The position numbers and the translations under genes were made by a program. A DNA stretch of 64,000 bases from NCBI RefSeq assembly GCF_964340395.1, contig NC_135563.1, forward strand, positions 7,421,922 through 7,485,921. The letters run 5' to 3'. This stretch comes from Glandiceps talaboti. Lineage: Eukaryota > Hemichordata > Enteropneusta > Spengelidae. Of this stretch, positions 53,415 through 64,000 are shown in pieces; the stretch's first letter is position 1; every line of letters begins with the position of its first letter. Below the pieces are notes generated by a model, which saw only the letters and a program-made list of their open reading frames with translations, did not search any database and had not been told where the DNA came from.

Positions 53415-54149
53415 GACCATGTCAAACCCTAAGTTCTTATCTACATGAATGTAAACCATAATTGTATATAAAAACTAATAACTATGCAGCTTATTTATTC
53501 CATGGTCCTCACCAAATACATATTTACAATGAATACTACAGGGGTAGATGTATATAAGGTCTCATATTTCCATTAGAAAACAGCCATAAAAAATCAAGGA
53601 AAATATTTCTTTTCAGTTAACATCTTGAAAATGCTTGTTACATTTTACTAATCACAAAAAGGTATTGTTGCCCTGCAAGAAAGTTTCAACCCCCAACCCC
53701 ATGCACTCTCCTGTCTATCTTGAATAATCAAGGTATTCTTACTGGAATATCTTCTGTAAACACACCTTGAATCATTTTCTTGCAAAGTTTTGTATGTTCG
53801 CACATGTCCCCAAATGTCGAAAGCTGTCATTATTTCCCGCAACAAATTGACCAATCATAGAGTTCCTATGATACTATCCATGCCAACTACTTTCAAGCAT
53901 GGCTGCCTCTGACACCAGATAACTTGAAAGAGGTTGAAAGATGCTTTGACATAAAGACATAGCTTAAAGACACAAAAATTAGCCAATGCCATTTAGTTAA
54001 TGTTGAAGTGTCACAGAATAAAAATTGTGTATTGACATTAACACCTTAAAAACAGTAAGCACACTAAGGCATCCAATTGGGCATCGAGTCTTTGACAACA
54101 GCCAATCAGGTTAACATTTGGGGATGTGCTGACGTATATGAAATGAACA

Positions 54150-54380
54150 GCTGTATGGTCTCTTTACAAAATAGCTCCCGTTTACAAACAAATTTGAAGT
54201 TTCCCTGGCATTTCATGTACATGCAGAGGCCATAAAACTGTTCTGATCAAACCATGAAATGTAACACAAATCTCTGCTGTACACAACATGCTGTGTCAAG
54301 TGTTATTAATCCAATTCATTTGTTTACTTTCCCTGTTTGTAACAGGTTCCATTCATCCATGCTCTGATGTCAGCAGTTGT
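54150..54380. repeat. Duplicated segment, copy 1 of 2
   Basis: TTTCATGTACATGCAGAGGC, AACATGCTGTGTCAAGTG and CTTTCCCTGTTTGTAACAGG recur in order at about 56,080-56,280. A 74-codon plus frame starting in this copy (54,288) begins MLCQVLLIQFICLLSLFVTG, signal-peptide-like, but copy 2 does not keep it open. Confidence 0.65.
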
Positions 54381-56079
54381 ACAACTTTGAAAGAAAATGT
54401 TCCAATGAATGATTACAAGGGATACTACAATCAGCATTCCTTGATTATTCAAAATGCAACCCATCCAAACCCATCCGGATCCGTTTCTTTTAGTGTTGTC
54501 TATACAGTATAAAAAAGACACAAACCTTGAACTTCAGTGTTTATAACTACCCTTCCAAAATATGACAGCAGATGCTATAAAAAATTTTATATGAAAAATA
54601 CAGCATGGACATCTTTACCTTACACGGTACTGTAGACATGGACTGAAATTTGATAGAAAATATTCAAGAATATTATAAAATTTCCTGGTGGAAGTTATTT
54701 TTTTCAGGAAAGACTATACAAATTGTTAATTGAATATTCAACCGTCTTTGATCAAAGCTATATAGTGAAAAAGACAGACCAGAATTTTACAGCTGTTATT
54801 TCAAAGTTTGATTAACAAGTTATATTATGTTATTCTACTTTAAAGCATCTAATGGTGGCCTTAATTAGGTCTATGTTTCTCATGACCTGATCAAACCTAT
54901 ATTTTTCAATCTGGCAAAAAAAAATTTAATCGACGCCCTCTATGGCGAGAATATGAAATAAGTCACACAGTCACTGATTGTAAGATGGCGACCCAACAAG
55001 TCATGTATCCAAGCAAAAATTATCGATTGTGGAAATTCATGAACTTTACTCAAATAAATAATCCACAGTTTCCTTATGATTTTAATTATCATTTCTAAGT
55101 TATTCAGACTGTTAAACGTAGAATTATGAATTGAAAGTATCAACAACATATTATGATACTTACTTTTTGTAAATTTAAAAAAAAAATTTAATCAACCGAC
55201 TGACCATCCCATAATTTTTAAGGTGTTATGATGAGAAACATACAATAACCTAAGGCCACCCCAACTAACATACACTGCTGTTTCAACTTTTAGCTGTGAT
55301 TGAGACAATTCATATCAATGACTTGATTGCAACTTTTTTTGTGTTAAAGTTATTTCATTAAATCAAAGCAAAATCACATCTCTGTGCTTAAGGAACCCTG
55401 TGAAATATACTAGAGAAAAAAAAGGAACTTTCTGTTACATTCCTCTCTCTGAAATTTTGATTCATGTAAAAAAGGTAAAACCACTGGGAGACTTCCGAGA
55501 CTGACAGATTTGTCACTGTGTACACCTCTCTTGCTCCTTCATGTTTAGCAGTTGATGAATATGAGCACCACCAACGACAAACGTGACAGTCTGTGAGGTT
55601 TTCTGATTGCAAAAATAGTTTTATTTTCTACACTAACATACCAGCATGTTTTAGTGAGAATGTAAATAAATCTTCATACCCAACTAACACTACAAACACA
55701 ATCTGTAAAACTTCTGGACTAAGTTCCCATTCATATGGCTAGGATGGAAGTAGTTTTACTGCTTTGATACTTATGGTAGTCTTGAGGCTACCTGCTTAGA
55801 TTCTCCTTCCATGGCTATGGATATAGCCTCTACACTACTAGCTCATTGGCCAACCTCTCCTGGTAAACAAATGGACTACTGTGTCTTGGAATGGAGTATG
55901 GTCCCAGACTACTACTACTACTACTCTACTATATACAACTGCCAACATCAAAGCATTGACGAACAAAACCTGTCACAAACAGTGTAAGTAAACCAATGAA
56001 TTGAATTAATAACACTTAGCAAAGCATGTTGGAACAGCAGAGACTTGTCTTACTACCATCATTTTATAAGAAGTTTTAT

Positions 56080-56280
56080 GGCCACTTTCCATAATAGTTC
56101 ATATTCACAAACACATTTCAAGTTCACCGGGTACTTCATGTACACATAAAGAAGCCATACAACTATTCTTACATATATTAAACCATGGAATGCATGCTGT
56201 GCCAAGTGTTCAATTAATCCAATTCAGTTGTTTGCTTTCCCTGTTTGTAACAGGCTCCCTTCTGTCAATGCTTTGATATC
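56080..56280. repeat. Duplicated segment, copy 2 of 2
   Basis: TACTTCATGTACACATAAAG, GCATGCTGTGCCAAGTGT and CTTTCCCTGTTTGTAACAGG match copy 1 at 54,150-54,380 in the same order and orientation. About 75-80% similar by eye. Confidence 0.65.
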
Positions 56281-58183
56281 AGTATTCTAACATGATTTAT
56301 TTAGTGTAGCTGAAATGTGCCACACATGGAAAACATTTTCTACAAAAACTGTTTTGATGATGCAAACTAGCTAATAATTCTGTTATGTTTGCCGGTTATA
56401 AAGTACCAGCTAACATTTAATTCATCAAAAAAAATGGTTTCTTTACAAATTTACACACATTAGTAAAAGTATTCAGAAATGGAACTGATGCAGCTATCTG
56501 AATATATGAAAGGCAAGGCATATTCACCATGCAAACATAGAAACCACTTCATCAGTAGAAACTGTGGTTAATCAGGATTCTTCAGGATTTTTTTTTTTTT
56601 TTTTTTTTTTTTACATTTTTAAATATTTCCTTACAAAAAATGCAATATTTTGATAAGACTACAGTTTGATAAGTTGATATTTAGTGTTGAAATTTGTGGA
56701 TTGATATAAGAATTCACTGACAAATTCACTTGGCAAGTATTCTTCAGAAGTAGGTGAGGACATGATTATAACATGTTTATATTTCTACCTTTACAATATT
56801 GCAGTATATGTGTGTCCTAACGTACACTAACATAAACACACAATCTTCTGCAGTGTTCTTTCAGAAGAGCTACAATGTGTCTATATACAATACCTGCCTA
56901 CCAACCATGCTTTTCACCGTCTCTCTATTTTTGTCACTAGTCAGAATATATACATAGGTAAAATACAGGGTTTTCACAGACAGCTATTTGCTTAGACAAA
57001 GACAGCTATATATGAGTGGTATATTAAACGTGGGTGTTTGCCCTGTGAATGAAGGTAGCTTTCATCTCTTCAGAAACCAAGAAACCAAAGTCACGCCAAA
57101 GATACAGCCTAGATGCTAAACGTGGTATCAAATCATCTCTTAGAGAGATCTTGAGATCAATGCACAGATAGCACTAGACTACACTAATGATCACTATCAA
57201 TTTTAACATGCACCCTACTGGATTTTTATGTGTTCTATATACATTTATATCTAATATTTTTTGTTTTCATTGTTTCTGAGAAACAAGCAATAACATACAC
57301 CACTTAGCAAACGTCACGTTTAGCTTGTCGGTACTATAACATGGCCCCTATCTGCTAACAGTCAGTATTTTGCAGCTTATTACTGGATAATAACTTGGAT
57401 AATAACTAAGTTAACACAATATATACCTCATGGAAGCCAACTTTATGGGGCTCTAAGGGCTAATCTCTAAGTAAACACAGTTTTTTTCTCTTTTTATTGC
57501 ATAAGCAATAATGGTGCTATTCACAATAACTTTGGATTGCCTGATTATTAAAAAGATATTGACCTTCACATATGTCAAGATCAATGCAAAGACTAGATTT
57601 AGTGGTAGACTGCAAGATATGTCGTGTCACACCGCCCTCTCCTGCCTGCTCTATGAAAGGCATTGACCTATGTGTGAGGGCACCTGATCATCGTCTACCT
57701 TACAGACTGACTTAGTGGTAGAGATACTTCTACTGAGGTCTCTAAGCTACATTTGTATGTATAACTCATAAATTCTCAAGCAGTATTACCAATCTAATTA
57801 AAATCTCATATGGTGAAAGTAGTTAGATATCTTTATTTACCTCTATTTCCATAGTTCTGTGTCGTTTGTTTTGTTCCGGGTGATCACCGCCTTCCTACAT
57901 CTGACCCTGACTATAGCTTCTAGACTATTCGATGGGTGAGAGTAACCCAGACACAGCATACCTGACAGACTACATTCACCTCCTCTTTTTACATATTGTA
58001 TCTGTACTGTTTTTTTTTATAACAAATCCAATATGGCTGCTGGTGGTTGTAGTATACTACAGGTCAAATCAGCAGTGTCATTTTATAGCGACACTAAGGC
58101 AGGAATTTGATTGACAAGCAGCTGTCTGCTTCATACATTTCATGTATGTCATTGGTATGGCAAAGTGAAAGTTCACTTACACT

Positions 58184-58517
58184 TAGTCTAGTTCCTATAC
58201 AACGTATTATGATGACCACAAACATCTCCACTTACATACAGGGAAAGTCGTTATTCTAACACAGAAATCATATAAAATACATATATACTGTCTCATCCAC
58301 ATTATTTTAGTTTTAGACTGGAGAAGTAGAGCAATTGTCTAAAGGAACTAACCAATTGCAACTGCCTGTCAATTTGTGATGGATTACTACTGACATGCGT
58401 CATTCACCCTTCACCCAGTGGGGGTAGCTCAGATTTCTGTGCTAGAATAACAACTTTCCCTATACGTGAGTGGAGATGATTGTAGTACTTGTAACATAAC
58501 ATATAGGAACTAGACTG
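58184..58517. mobile_element. TAGTCTAG-ended transposon with 80-bp inverted repeats
   Basis: Starts TAGTCTAGTTCCTATAC and ends TATAGGAACTAGACTG. The inverted ends extend about 80 bp through ATCTCCACTYACRTAYAGGG AAAG to AGCACAGAAAT. Flanked by ACTTACACT (58,175-58,183) and ATTTACACT (58,518-58,526), a 9-bp duplication with one mismatch. The interior matches the old copy at 3,959-4,347. Ends 253 bases beyond the RNF stop, so it may be transcribed in that 3' UTR. Confidence 0.82.
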
Positions 58518-58769
58518 ATTTACACTTGACATTTCATCTCATCATATCTATAACAAACTGGATACATAAAATTTTTTTATACAGCGCAGCACTTTTTTTC
58601 TTCACAGCTTCTTCTAAGAGTCTGCTACAATAAGTTCCTTATCCAAGTCAGTGGTGTATGCCATTATGCAAATATATTTACATGGATAAGAATCTATATA
58701 CTAATATTTCTTGGTAATAACAAAATGAACTTGTGCTCAAATAACTTAAAGCATGTTTTTCGGTCAAAC

Positions 58770-58896
58770 TCAGACATCAGCTCTGTACATCCTCAAGGCC
58801 TCAATTCCACCTACAAGTCTTGTACGCTCATCTTCCCGCACTTTCATGTTACACATTGGACACGACGTCTTTTCATATAACCATTTGGCGATGCAC
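58770..58896 (-). CDS. RNF24/122: RNF gene exon 5: second half of RING and stop
   Basis: Acceptor GTGTCGTAG; the first base completes a Lys codon. Encodes [20 protein letters not shown] then [21 protein letters not shown] and TGA. Supplies the last three zinc ligands (C91, C102, C105). Confidence 0.93.
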
Positions 58897-61800
58897 CTAC
58901 GACACATAGAAAATATTTGTTTACGACAAGATATTGTGATTGATAGAATAAGAATCAGAAAATAATTTGGATAGAAAAATTTCGGCGATATCTTGCTGAC
59001 ATTTAGAAAGAGTTGACATCATGTGTCATATAAGAGATGCACTCAACAAGTTAGAGTATGTGACATTGCTGGGATCTCCATAATGGTGTTACAATTGAGT
59101 GATTGTTTTCACAGCAAAATTTCGTATTCTTAATTTTAATACCAGTTTTGGGTTAAGTCAATTGCAAATGATAGTTAGGTATAACTGCAGTAAGTAGAAT
59201 ACTGTGAGAACCTTTAAAATGTGCAGTAAAATTACCCCTCAAAAGGTATAAAGTCAGCTAATGTGTCCAATTAATACTTTCTCAGGACTTGCAAGGATTT
59301 CCCAGTAGCGGTTTGAACTTTGAACTTCCAACATGTTCAAGAAGATTATGAAGCTACTGATATATGGTTGACCATTGAGGGTGCAAACATACCATACATG
59401 TACTGTTGAGGTCAAAGTGCCTTCTGGTTGTGATTGATGTGTCTGTAGCCAGCAGCCATACAACCATTGTGTCCTAACCTAATTTGACCTGCTACTGGCA
59501 CACAGTCATTTATTGTGATATACCAAAGTCTGATGATCCTCTTTTTCTTACGATGTGATGACTGTCGAGAAATCCCAGATTATCATTTTTTAATAAAAAT
59601 ATAAATCTTACTTTTTATGGAATCCATGGCCACACGGACAGATCCCTAGTTCTTCAGCAAATGCAAAGTCTTCTAAGCAAACTGCACATGTCTGTAATAT
59701 TGGGAAAATATTGATATTTCAACTCTGTGACTATATAGACTGTTGTGAGACATATAATACACTGTTTGTAAGAGTGGCCTTCTCTTTCTTTCTTGTGATT
59801 TGATTAAACAAGAGTACCACTCAAGGAAATAAAGGTATTTTCATAACTTTGGGTGTTACATGTGGGAGTAAAATACAGCACTGTTTTATATGGGAGTAAA
59901 ATACAGCACTATTTTATATTAGATTCAGTACTGTTATATATGAGAGTACTGTTTTATATGGGGTTAAAATACAGCACTGTTTTATATGGGAGTAAAATAC
60001 GGCACTGTTTTATATGGAGGTAAAATACAGCTGCACTGTTTTATATGGGAGTAAAATACAGCACTGTTTTATATTGGATTCAGCACTGTTTTATATGGGA
60101 GTAAAATACACCACTGTTTTATATGTGAATACAATACAGCACTGTTTTATATGTGAATACAATACAGCACTGTTTTATATGGGAGTAAAATACAGCACTG
60201 TTTTATTTTGGATTCAGCACTGTTTTATATGTGAACACAATACAGCACTGTTTTATATGGGCGTAAAATACAGCACTGTTTTATATGGGAGTAAAATACA
60301 GCACTGTTTTATTTTGGATTCAGCACTGTTTTATATGTGAACACAATACAGCACTGTTTTATATGGGGTTAAAATACAGCACTGTTTTATATGGGAGTAA
60401 AATACAGCGCTGTTTTATATGGGAGTAATATACAGCAATGTTTTGTAAGTGTTAATAAAATGCAGTGTTGTCTATAGGAGTAAAATACAGCTATGGTTTA
60501 TATGAGTAATACAGACAATATTCTCAATACTCATTGTTAACTGTGTATATTTTTAAACACACCACATCTCATTTCCACTACATTACTGGGTTTTCAGAAC
60601 CTATTATTATCTTCTATTGTTCACTCCATCTAACATGCATGTTCAAACAATCTTTGTTCCATTGCACATACTATTACTGTCTATTTGTAGTAAATATATC
60701 ATAAAAATACATGTATAATTGTCACTGCTTTTAAATTCATTTCTACCACTACATTTTACAACAGTACATATTCTTACATATATATTTTTTTCTTTTAATT
60801 TAGGTCAAAAAACAACAACTGTTTGGTTCCAGTGACCCGACCAACCCTAGTTTTTCACTGCTGACCCTGAACTTTTTTTTTAGGTAATTCGAAAAAATAT
60901 TGTAAAACTGAAAAATGTTTTGATGACATTACACAAAACAACATGGCAGAATACAGTGTAGCACACAATGTCTTCTGCATATCATATAGACAGTGCGAAC
61001 ATGTCGATGAGAATCTTTGTCGACCTCTATGTACATTGTAACAACCTGAACCAGACCAAAAAATAAAATAAAATAATTTAAAAAAAATTCCCTACCTACC
61101 CACCCTGTTTTGAAATTAGGCGTTATTGGAACCACACAATTGTTTTCTTTGACCTTAGCTTTTATCTGTGAAGCTACATCAATTTCCATTGTAAACTTAT
61201 TTGTGTTTATGTGTGGGAATATTTAGTTTATTGTTAGTATATGGTCTGATATTCACTTACATCATTACACATCTGGCCTTTGTTACTGAAACGGACCTAA
61301 AATGGGACAAAGATGAAAAAAGTATTATGAACAGCCACATGTACCTCACAAACATGTTATGATTTGTGTCATTACTAAACAACATTAATCTCCAACTATC
61401 ATTGGTTGTCGCAATTGAGGCTCTGGTTTACTAAGATAGACACAAACTAAAACTACTGTCACAATATGTTGATACAACAGTGATAAACTATTGAATGGAC
61501 ATTGGTTTAATTATAGTCTCAGTAGGGCAGCTCTCTGAAAAACAGTTCCATAAACTTACAGTGTACCATTTTGTGACTTTGAATGTGTACATGCAATCTT
61601 GGTTTTTATATCGCACATTCCCACTCTGTACTCAAAGCACTTTACAATTATTACCCCTGGCACGGATCTATAGTGGGCACAATGGCCCTTTATACTTCCT
61701 CAACTCTCTCGGACTTCCTCAACTCTCTCGGGAGCATACAATCCATTGCTGCCTCTATGAGCACACAGGATTAAAGAATTCACATTGCAACCTCTATTCT

Positions 61801-63241
61801 ACCAGGTCCACAATTATACAGCTGGGTTTACTGAGGCACAGTCATGGTTCAAATCTTGCCAAAGGACTTTAGCCACTGAGAAACAAAAGGCAGCGATGTG
61901 GCTCGAACCTGCAACATGCAGATTCCAAGTTGGCCACTCTAACCATTCGTGCTCAGTACAGAAGATAAACACAAATATATATAAAAACAAATGATGCTTT
62001 AGATATTGTAAAAGTGCATGGTTTAATCATTTATGGTTTATAGTTGTGTGAATTTCATATTTAGACTCTCACATACCGTTCTATAACCCTGTTCATCTTC
62101 ACCCTGTCGTCGTAATCTATGAAAGAGTGAAGAGAAAAATCACGTGAATATATACACTGCTGAAGTATATACATTGTAATTTGGTGCCTTCTAAGGTACA
62201 TGTATATATAGATGCTTCATGTGGACAACTTACATACTGGCTAACTGCTAAATGGATAAAAATATGGAAAATATTCTTTAATTTACCCTTCCCTGACAAA
62301 TGCCATTTTAATTATGTATTAAATATGATAGAATCATTCTAAAATAAGCATTTTATTATGAACCATAATTCAGAAAACTTTAAAAATAGCTAGTGTAAAT
62401 ATCAGAAATGACTCTTAGAACCTAGCTTGGAATCCTTGTGGATTGGGATTAAAATTTTGCTTATCCCCAATCCGCATAGTGGATCCAGGCTACTTAGAAC
62501 TCCTAAAAACATACGTTTTTATCAAATTTGTTTAAAGATCACTTGCAGTTCAGACAATAGTTACATTAATCTATTTTTTGGCAATATGTTATCTGTATAA
62601 ACACAAACTTCTTTAATTTTGTTTCACATTGTTTTTTTCAGGTAGTACAAAATGGAAAGCATAGATCATTAATAAAAAATCTAAACTAAAATATTCTCAT
62701 CCATACGGCCAATTTAATTTACCATAGAAATTGCTCCAACGTCTATAAAGTGGCCATATGGATGAGGATTGGGTATTCATTTTGTGTTTTTAATTTATAA
62801 AACAATTTTATCATGGCTTCCTACTTGAAAAATCAATGTGAAACAACATTGACCAAGTCTGTGTTTGTAACTCAATACATTGCAAAAAGCTAAAAAGTGT
62901 ATAAAAAAGTTTGTTATGGGGTACGTACAATAACAAACATTTTACACATGTATTAATCTTTTGTAATTTATTGAGATACAGACAAGAGCTTGGCATTACA
63001 TGTATGTTGTTTCACGTTGATTTTTCAAATAGGAAGCCAGGATAAAATTTCTCATCCATATGACCACTTTAACCATAACAATATAATACACACCAAATAA
63101 ACAATAGAATTATTCATAGTAAACTTACCGCCATAAATAACAACAAAATAGGAGGGTCAGGAGACTGGCAAACCCACCAACTGAGAGAATTGGTATGGCT
63201 GACTCAAAATTGAAGATCACCGGACTCTCTGTGTCTGACAT
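58770..63241 (-). CDS. RNF24/122: Membrane RING-H2 E3 ubiquitin ligase, RNF24/RNF122 type
   Basis: Complete 131-residue protein from five coding exons (63129-63241, 62077-62116, 61261-61296, 59612-59691, 58770-58896; 396 nt, all phases consistent). One hydrophobic segment at about residues 16-37 ([20 protein letters not shown]) is followed by basic WRLRRQ, matching the SLLFCCYLIRLR membrane exit of vertebrate RNF24. The RING-H2 ligands are C65, C68, C83, H85, H88, C91, C102 and C105 ([30 protein letters not shown]), spaced C-x2-C, C-x-H-x2-H-x2-C, C-x10-C-x2-C. The residues expected to contact E2 enzymes look intact. RNF24 and RNF122 are Golgi/ER or endosomal single-pass proteins in vertebrates; substrate here is unknown. 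The tail ([19 protein letters not shown]) differs from both paralogues. A pre-duplication orthologue is likely. Confidence 0.93.
59612..59691 (-). CDS. RNF24/122: RNF gene exon 4: first half of RING
   Basis: Acceptor ATATTACAG, donor AA|GTAAGA. Encodes [26 protein letters not shown] plus two bases of Lys. The exon boundary falls between the H88 and C91 ligands. Confidence 0.95.
59868..60500. repeat. 28-bp minisatellite, ~20 copies
   Basis: Unit ACAGCACTGTTTTATATGGG + AGTAAAAT, with variants (TGTGAATACAAT, TTGGATTC). In RNF intron 3. The repeat creates a 108-codon plus frame that is not a gene. Confidence 0.95.
61261..61296 (-). CDS. RNF24/122: RNF gene exon 3 (36-nt micro-exon)
   Basis: Acceptor CCATTTTAG, donor GAT|GTAAGT; twelve codons, [12 protein letters not shown], between the membrane segment and the RING. 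Position and length match the variable juxtamembrane stretch of RNF24/122 (K-E-x-x-x-LNLHE / GQTCAVC). Skipping it would keep the frame. Confidence 0.8.
61575..61960 (-). mobile_element. tRNA-derived SINE (best copy)
   Basis: On the minus strand the head near 61,948 reads GAATGGTTAGAGTGGCCAAC (A box) and GCAGGTTCGAGCCACATCG (B box GGTTCGAGCC). The body has GTGGCTAAAGTCCTTTGGCA, and the 3' tail is AATTGTAAAGTGCTTTGAGT then GATATAAAAACC. Contains a small internal duplication (ACTTCCTCAACTCTCTCGG). Plus-strand frames of 125 codons or fewer here are incidental. Confidence 0.82.
62077..62116 (-). CDS. RNF24/122: RNF gene exon 2 (40-nt)
   Basis: Acceptor CTCTTTCATAG, donor ACG|GTATGT. The first base completes an Arg codon, then [21 protein letters not shown] directly after the membrane segment and a following Tyr are shared with RNF24. 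Confidence 0.88.
62748..63069. mobile_element. TA-flanked MITE (AAGTGGTCATATG family), copy 2
   Basis: Starts AAGTGGCCATATGGATGAGG and ends CTCATCCATATGACCACTT, with TA at 62,746-62,747 and 63,070-63,071. The interior is colinear with copy 1 (GGCTTCCTACTTGAAAAATC, AACTCAATACATTGCAAAAA). A further solo end, CTCATCCATACGGCCAATTT, lies at 62,696-62,715. In RNF intron 1, about 60 bp from exon 1. Confidence 0.8.
63129..63241 (-). CDS. RNF24/122: RNF gene exon 1: initiator and membrane segment
   Basis: Encodes [37 protein letters not shown] and two bases of Arg, then donor CG|GTAAGT. The ATG at 63,241 is chosen because the other nearby ATG, four bases upstream, reads into a stop within ten codons. 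Short polar N-terminus then one membrane helix, as in the family. Confidence 0.88.
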
Positions 63242-63496
63242 TGCATACCTCACAGCATAACACCCACCTACAATCATATATATATATACAATGAACAAAA
63301 AGTATTTAGTGTGTGACTGTAAATTTTGATAGCTGAGTTTCTTGTCTAAAAGAAAAACTCTGATTAGAATTTTTTTTGTAATTTGTAGTTCTTACCGTAA
63401 AACACAACCTTAGTGTTATAGCGCTGTATACCCTAGATATTAGTTTTTGATGCCAATAGTAGTTTAGTGATGACAACAGACAACGGGATGCACTCA

Positions 63497-63650
63497 GATA
63501 ATTTTCCCTGATAATTTTTCTTTGTCCAGCCAAGGGAAAATTCTCATGACCTGAGTCCTGTCACTACTTGTCTAGCAACTCGTAGTGACAAGACCCTTTA
63601 GCGTCACGAGTACTTTTTCCACTGAATGAAGAAAAATACAGGGGAATAAC
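63497..63650. mobile_element. Foldback family A, copy 5 (hairpin half only)
   Basis: TGACCTGAGTCCTGTCACTA CTTGTCTAGCAACTCGTAGT GACAAGACCC and the flanking mirror TTTGTCCAGCCAAGGGAAAA / TTTTTCCACTGAATGAAG, ending GGGGAATAACATAATG. It lacks the ~190-bp leader of the other copies. Upstream of the RNF start. Confidence 0.72.
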
Positions 63651-64000
63651 ATAATGTTAGTATTTAAGTCACAAAATTATACACATGTTTAATAAATGTG
63701 TTTTAATTAAAAAACTCAAAAATAAAACCCCTTAAAGTTTCATGAAGTTGTGTCTATCGACTGGGTGACTGTTATTGCTTGATGAGATACTGTGTGGTGA
63801 AAGACATAAAAACTCATACAGACACCTTGATGTGCATCGTGCATCTAGGTCAATAAGGGAAGGCAGAACCTCGTTGTCAGTATATCTCAGACAGCATATC
63901 ACATACAAGTCAGTGTTCTCCCTGAATAAGGTAACAATAGTGCAAAGCCCTCTTGACATGTCAGAACAACGGCTCTCTTGACATACTGACAACCATGCTC
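63651..64000. other. Upstream flank of RNF gene, nothing recognised
   Basis: Overlapping frames of 86 (minus) and 68 (plus) codons reach the window edge but resemble no family I know and have no supporting context. The RNF promoter or a 5' non-coding exon may lie here or beyond. Confidence 0.3.

Larger units (their letters stand above)
51263..58769 (-). other. Downstream region and probable long 3' UTR of RNF gene
   Basis: No conserved exon is recognised. Minus-strand AATAAA hexamers lie at 51,845-51,850 and 51,864-51,869, but closer ones exist and the true 3' end is unknown. The region holds a tandem repeat at 52.5 kb, a foldback at 53.3 kb, a duplicated ~200-bp segment (54.15 and 56.08 kb), a T25 run at 56,588-56,612 and a transposon at 58.2 kb. 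Confidence 0.4.

Noticed and set aside
60014-60340. 108-codon frame with [18 protein letters not shown]-type repeats
   Set aside because: Translation of the 28-bp minisatellite in RNF intron 3; the unit is not a codon multiple and the frame is fortuitous.
61495-61872. 125-codon plus frame
   Set aside because: Antisense of the tRNA-derived SINE.
61880-61950. A tRNA gene
   Set aside because: A and B boxes are present on the minus strand, but no acceptor stem closes and SINE body sequence follows directly.
63732-63992. Overlapping 86- and 68-codon frames at the window end
   Set aside because: No family resemblance; both strands are open over the same stretch, so at most one could be real and neither is supported.

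Overview
The window is eukaryotic, from an AT-rich invertebrate metazoan genome. Canonical GT-AG introns of 0.3-6 kb interrupt three conserved animal genes. The rest is dense with foldback elements, MITE-like transposons, tRNA-derived SINEs, minisatellites and microsatellites. The proteins are unambiguously bilaterian-type. The repeats (foldback elements, a helentron/pearl-like composite, a SINE with a TGTAAAGTGCTTTGAG tail) suit a marine invertebrate such as a spiralian or invertebrate deuterostome. I cannot name the species.

Layout. (1) Positions 1-16,291, plus strand: the 3' part of a TBC1D12/TBC1D14-type Rab GTPase-activating protein. Eight exons encode the C-terminal 294 residues, including the whole TBC domain. 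The N-terminal exons lie before the window. (2) 16,292-28,216: non-coding sequence between two convergent genes, holding the 3' UTR, a long tetranucleotide repeat, minisatellites and a composite repeat at about 22.1-23.9 kb. (3) 28,217-44,493, minus strand: a PLEKHA1/2 (TAPP)-type adaptor with two PH domains. Eleven coding exons are reconstructed. They stay in frame across every junction and give 302 residues, ending in a predicted tiny exon that encodes a PDZ-ligand-like tail. (4) 44,494-58,769: the 5' flank of the PLEKHA gene and the probable 3' UTR or downstream region of the next gene. It contains a near-perfect 326-bp palindrome and other foldbacks. (5) 58,770-63,241, minus strand: a complete RNF24/RNF122-type membrane RING-H2 E3 ligase of 131 residues in five coding exons. 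(6) 63,242-64,000: upstream flank with one foldback copy.

The three genes do not form a functional operon. All three are membrane-trafficking or signalling genes (Rab GAP, PtdIns(3,4)P2 adaptor, membrane ubiquitin ligase), but their adjacency is most simply the local gene order. No bacterial genes, CRISPR arrays, rRNA genes or canonical tRNA genes were seen.

The most interesting material is in the repeats. It includes a transposon family with TAGTCTRG ends and 9-bp target duplications (four copies), a TA-flanked MITE (two copies), a foldback family with five copies, a helentron-like composite with inverted ends and a terminal hairpin, and several minisatellites, one of which is open in frame on both strands.
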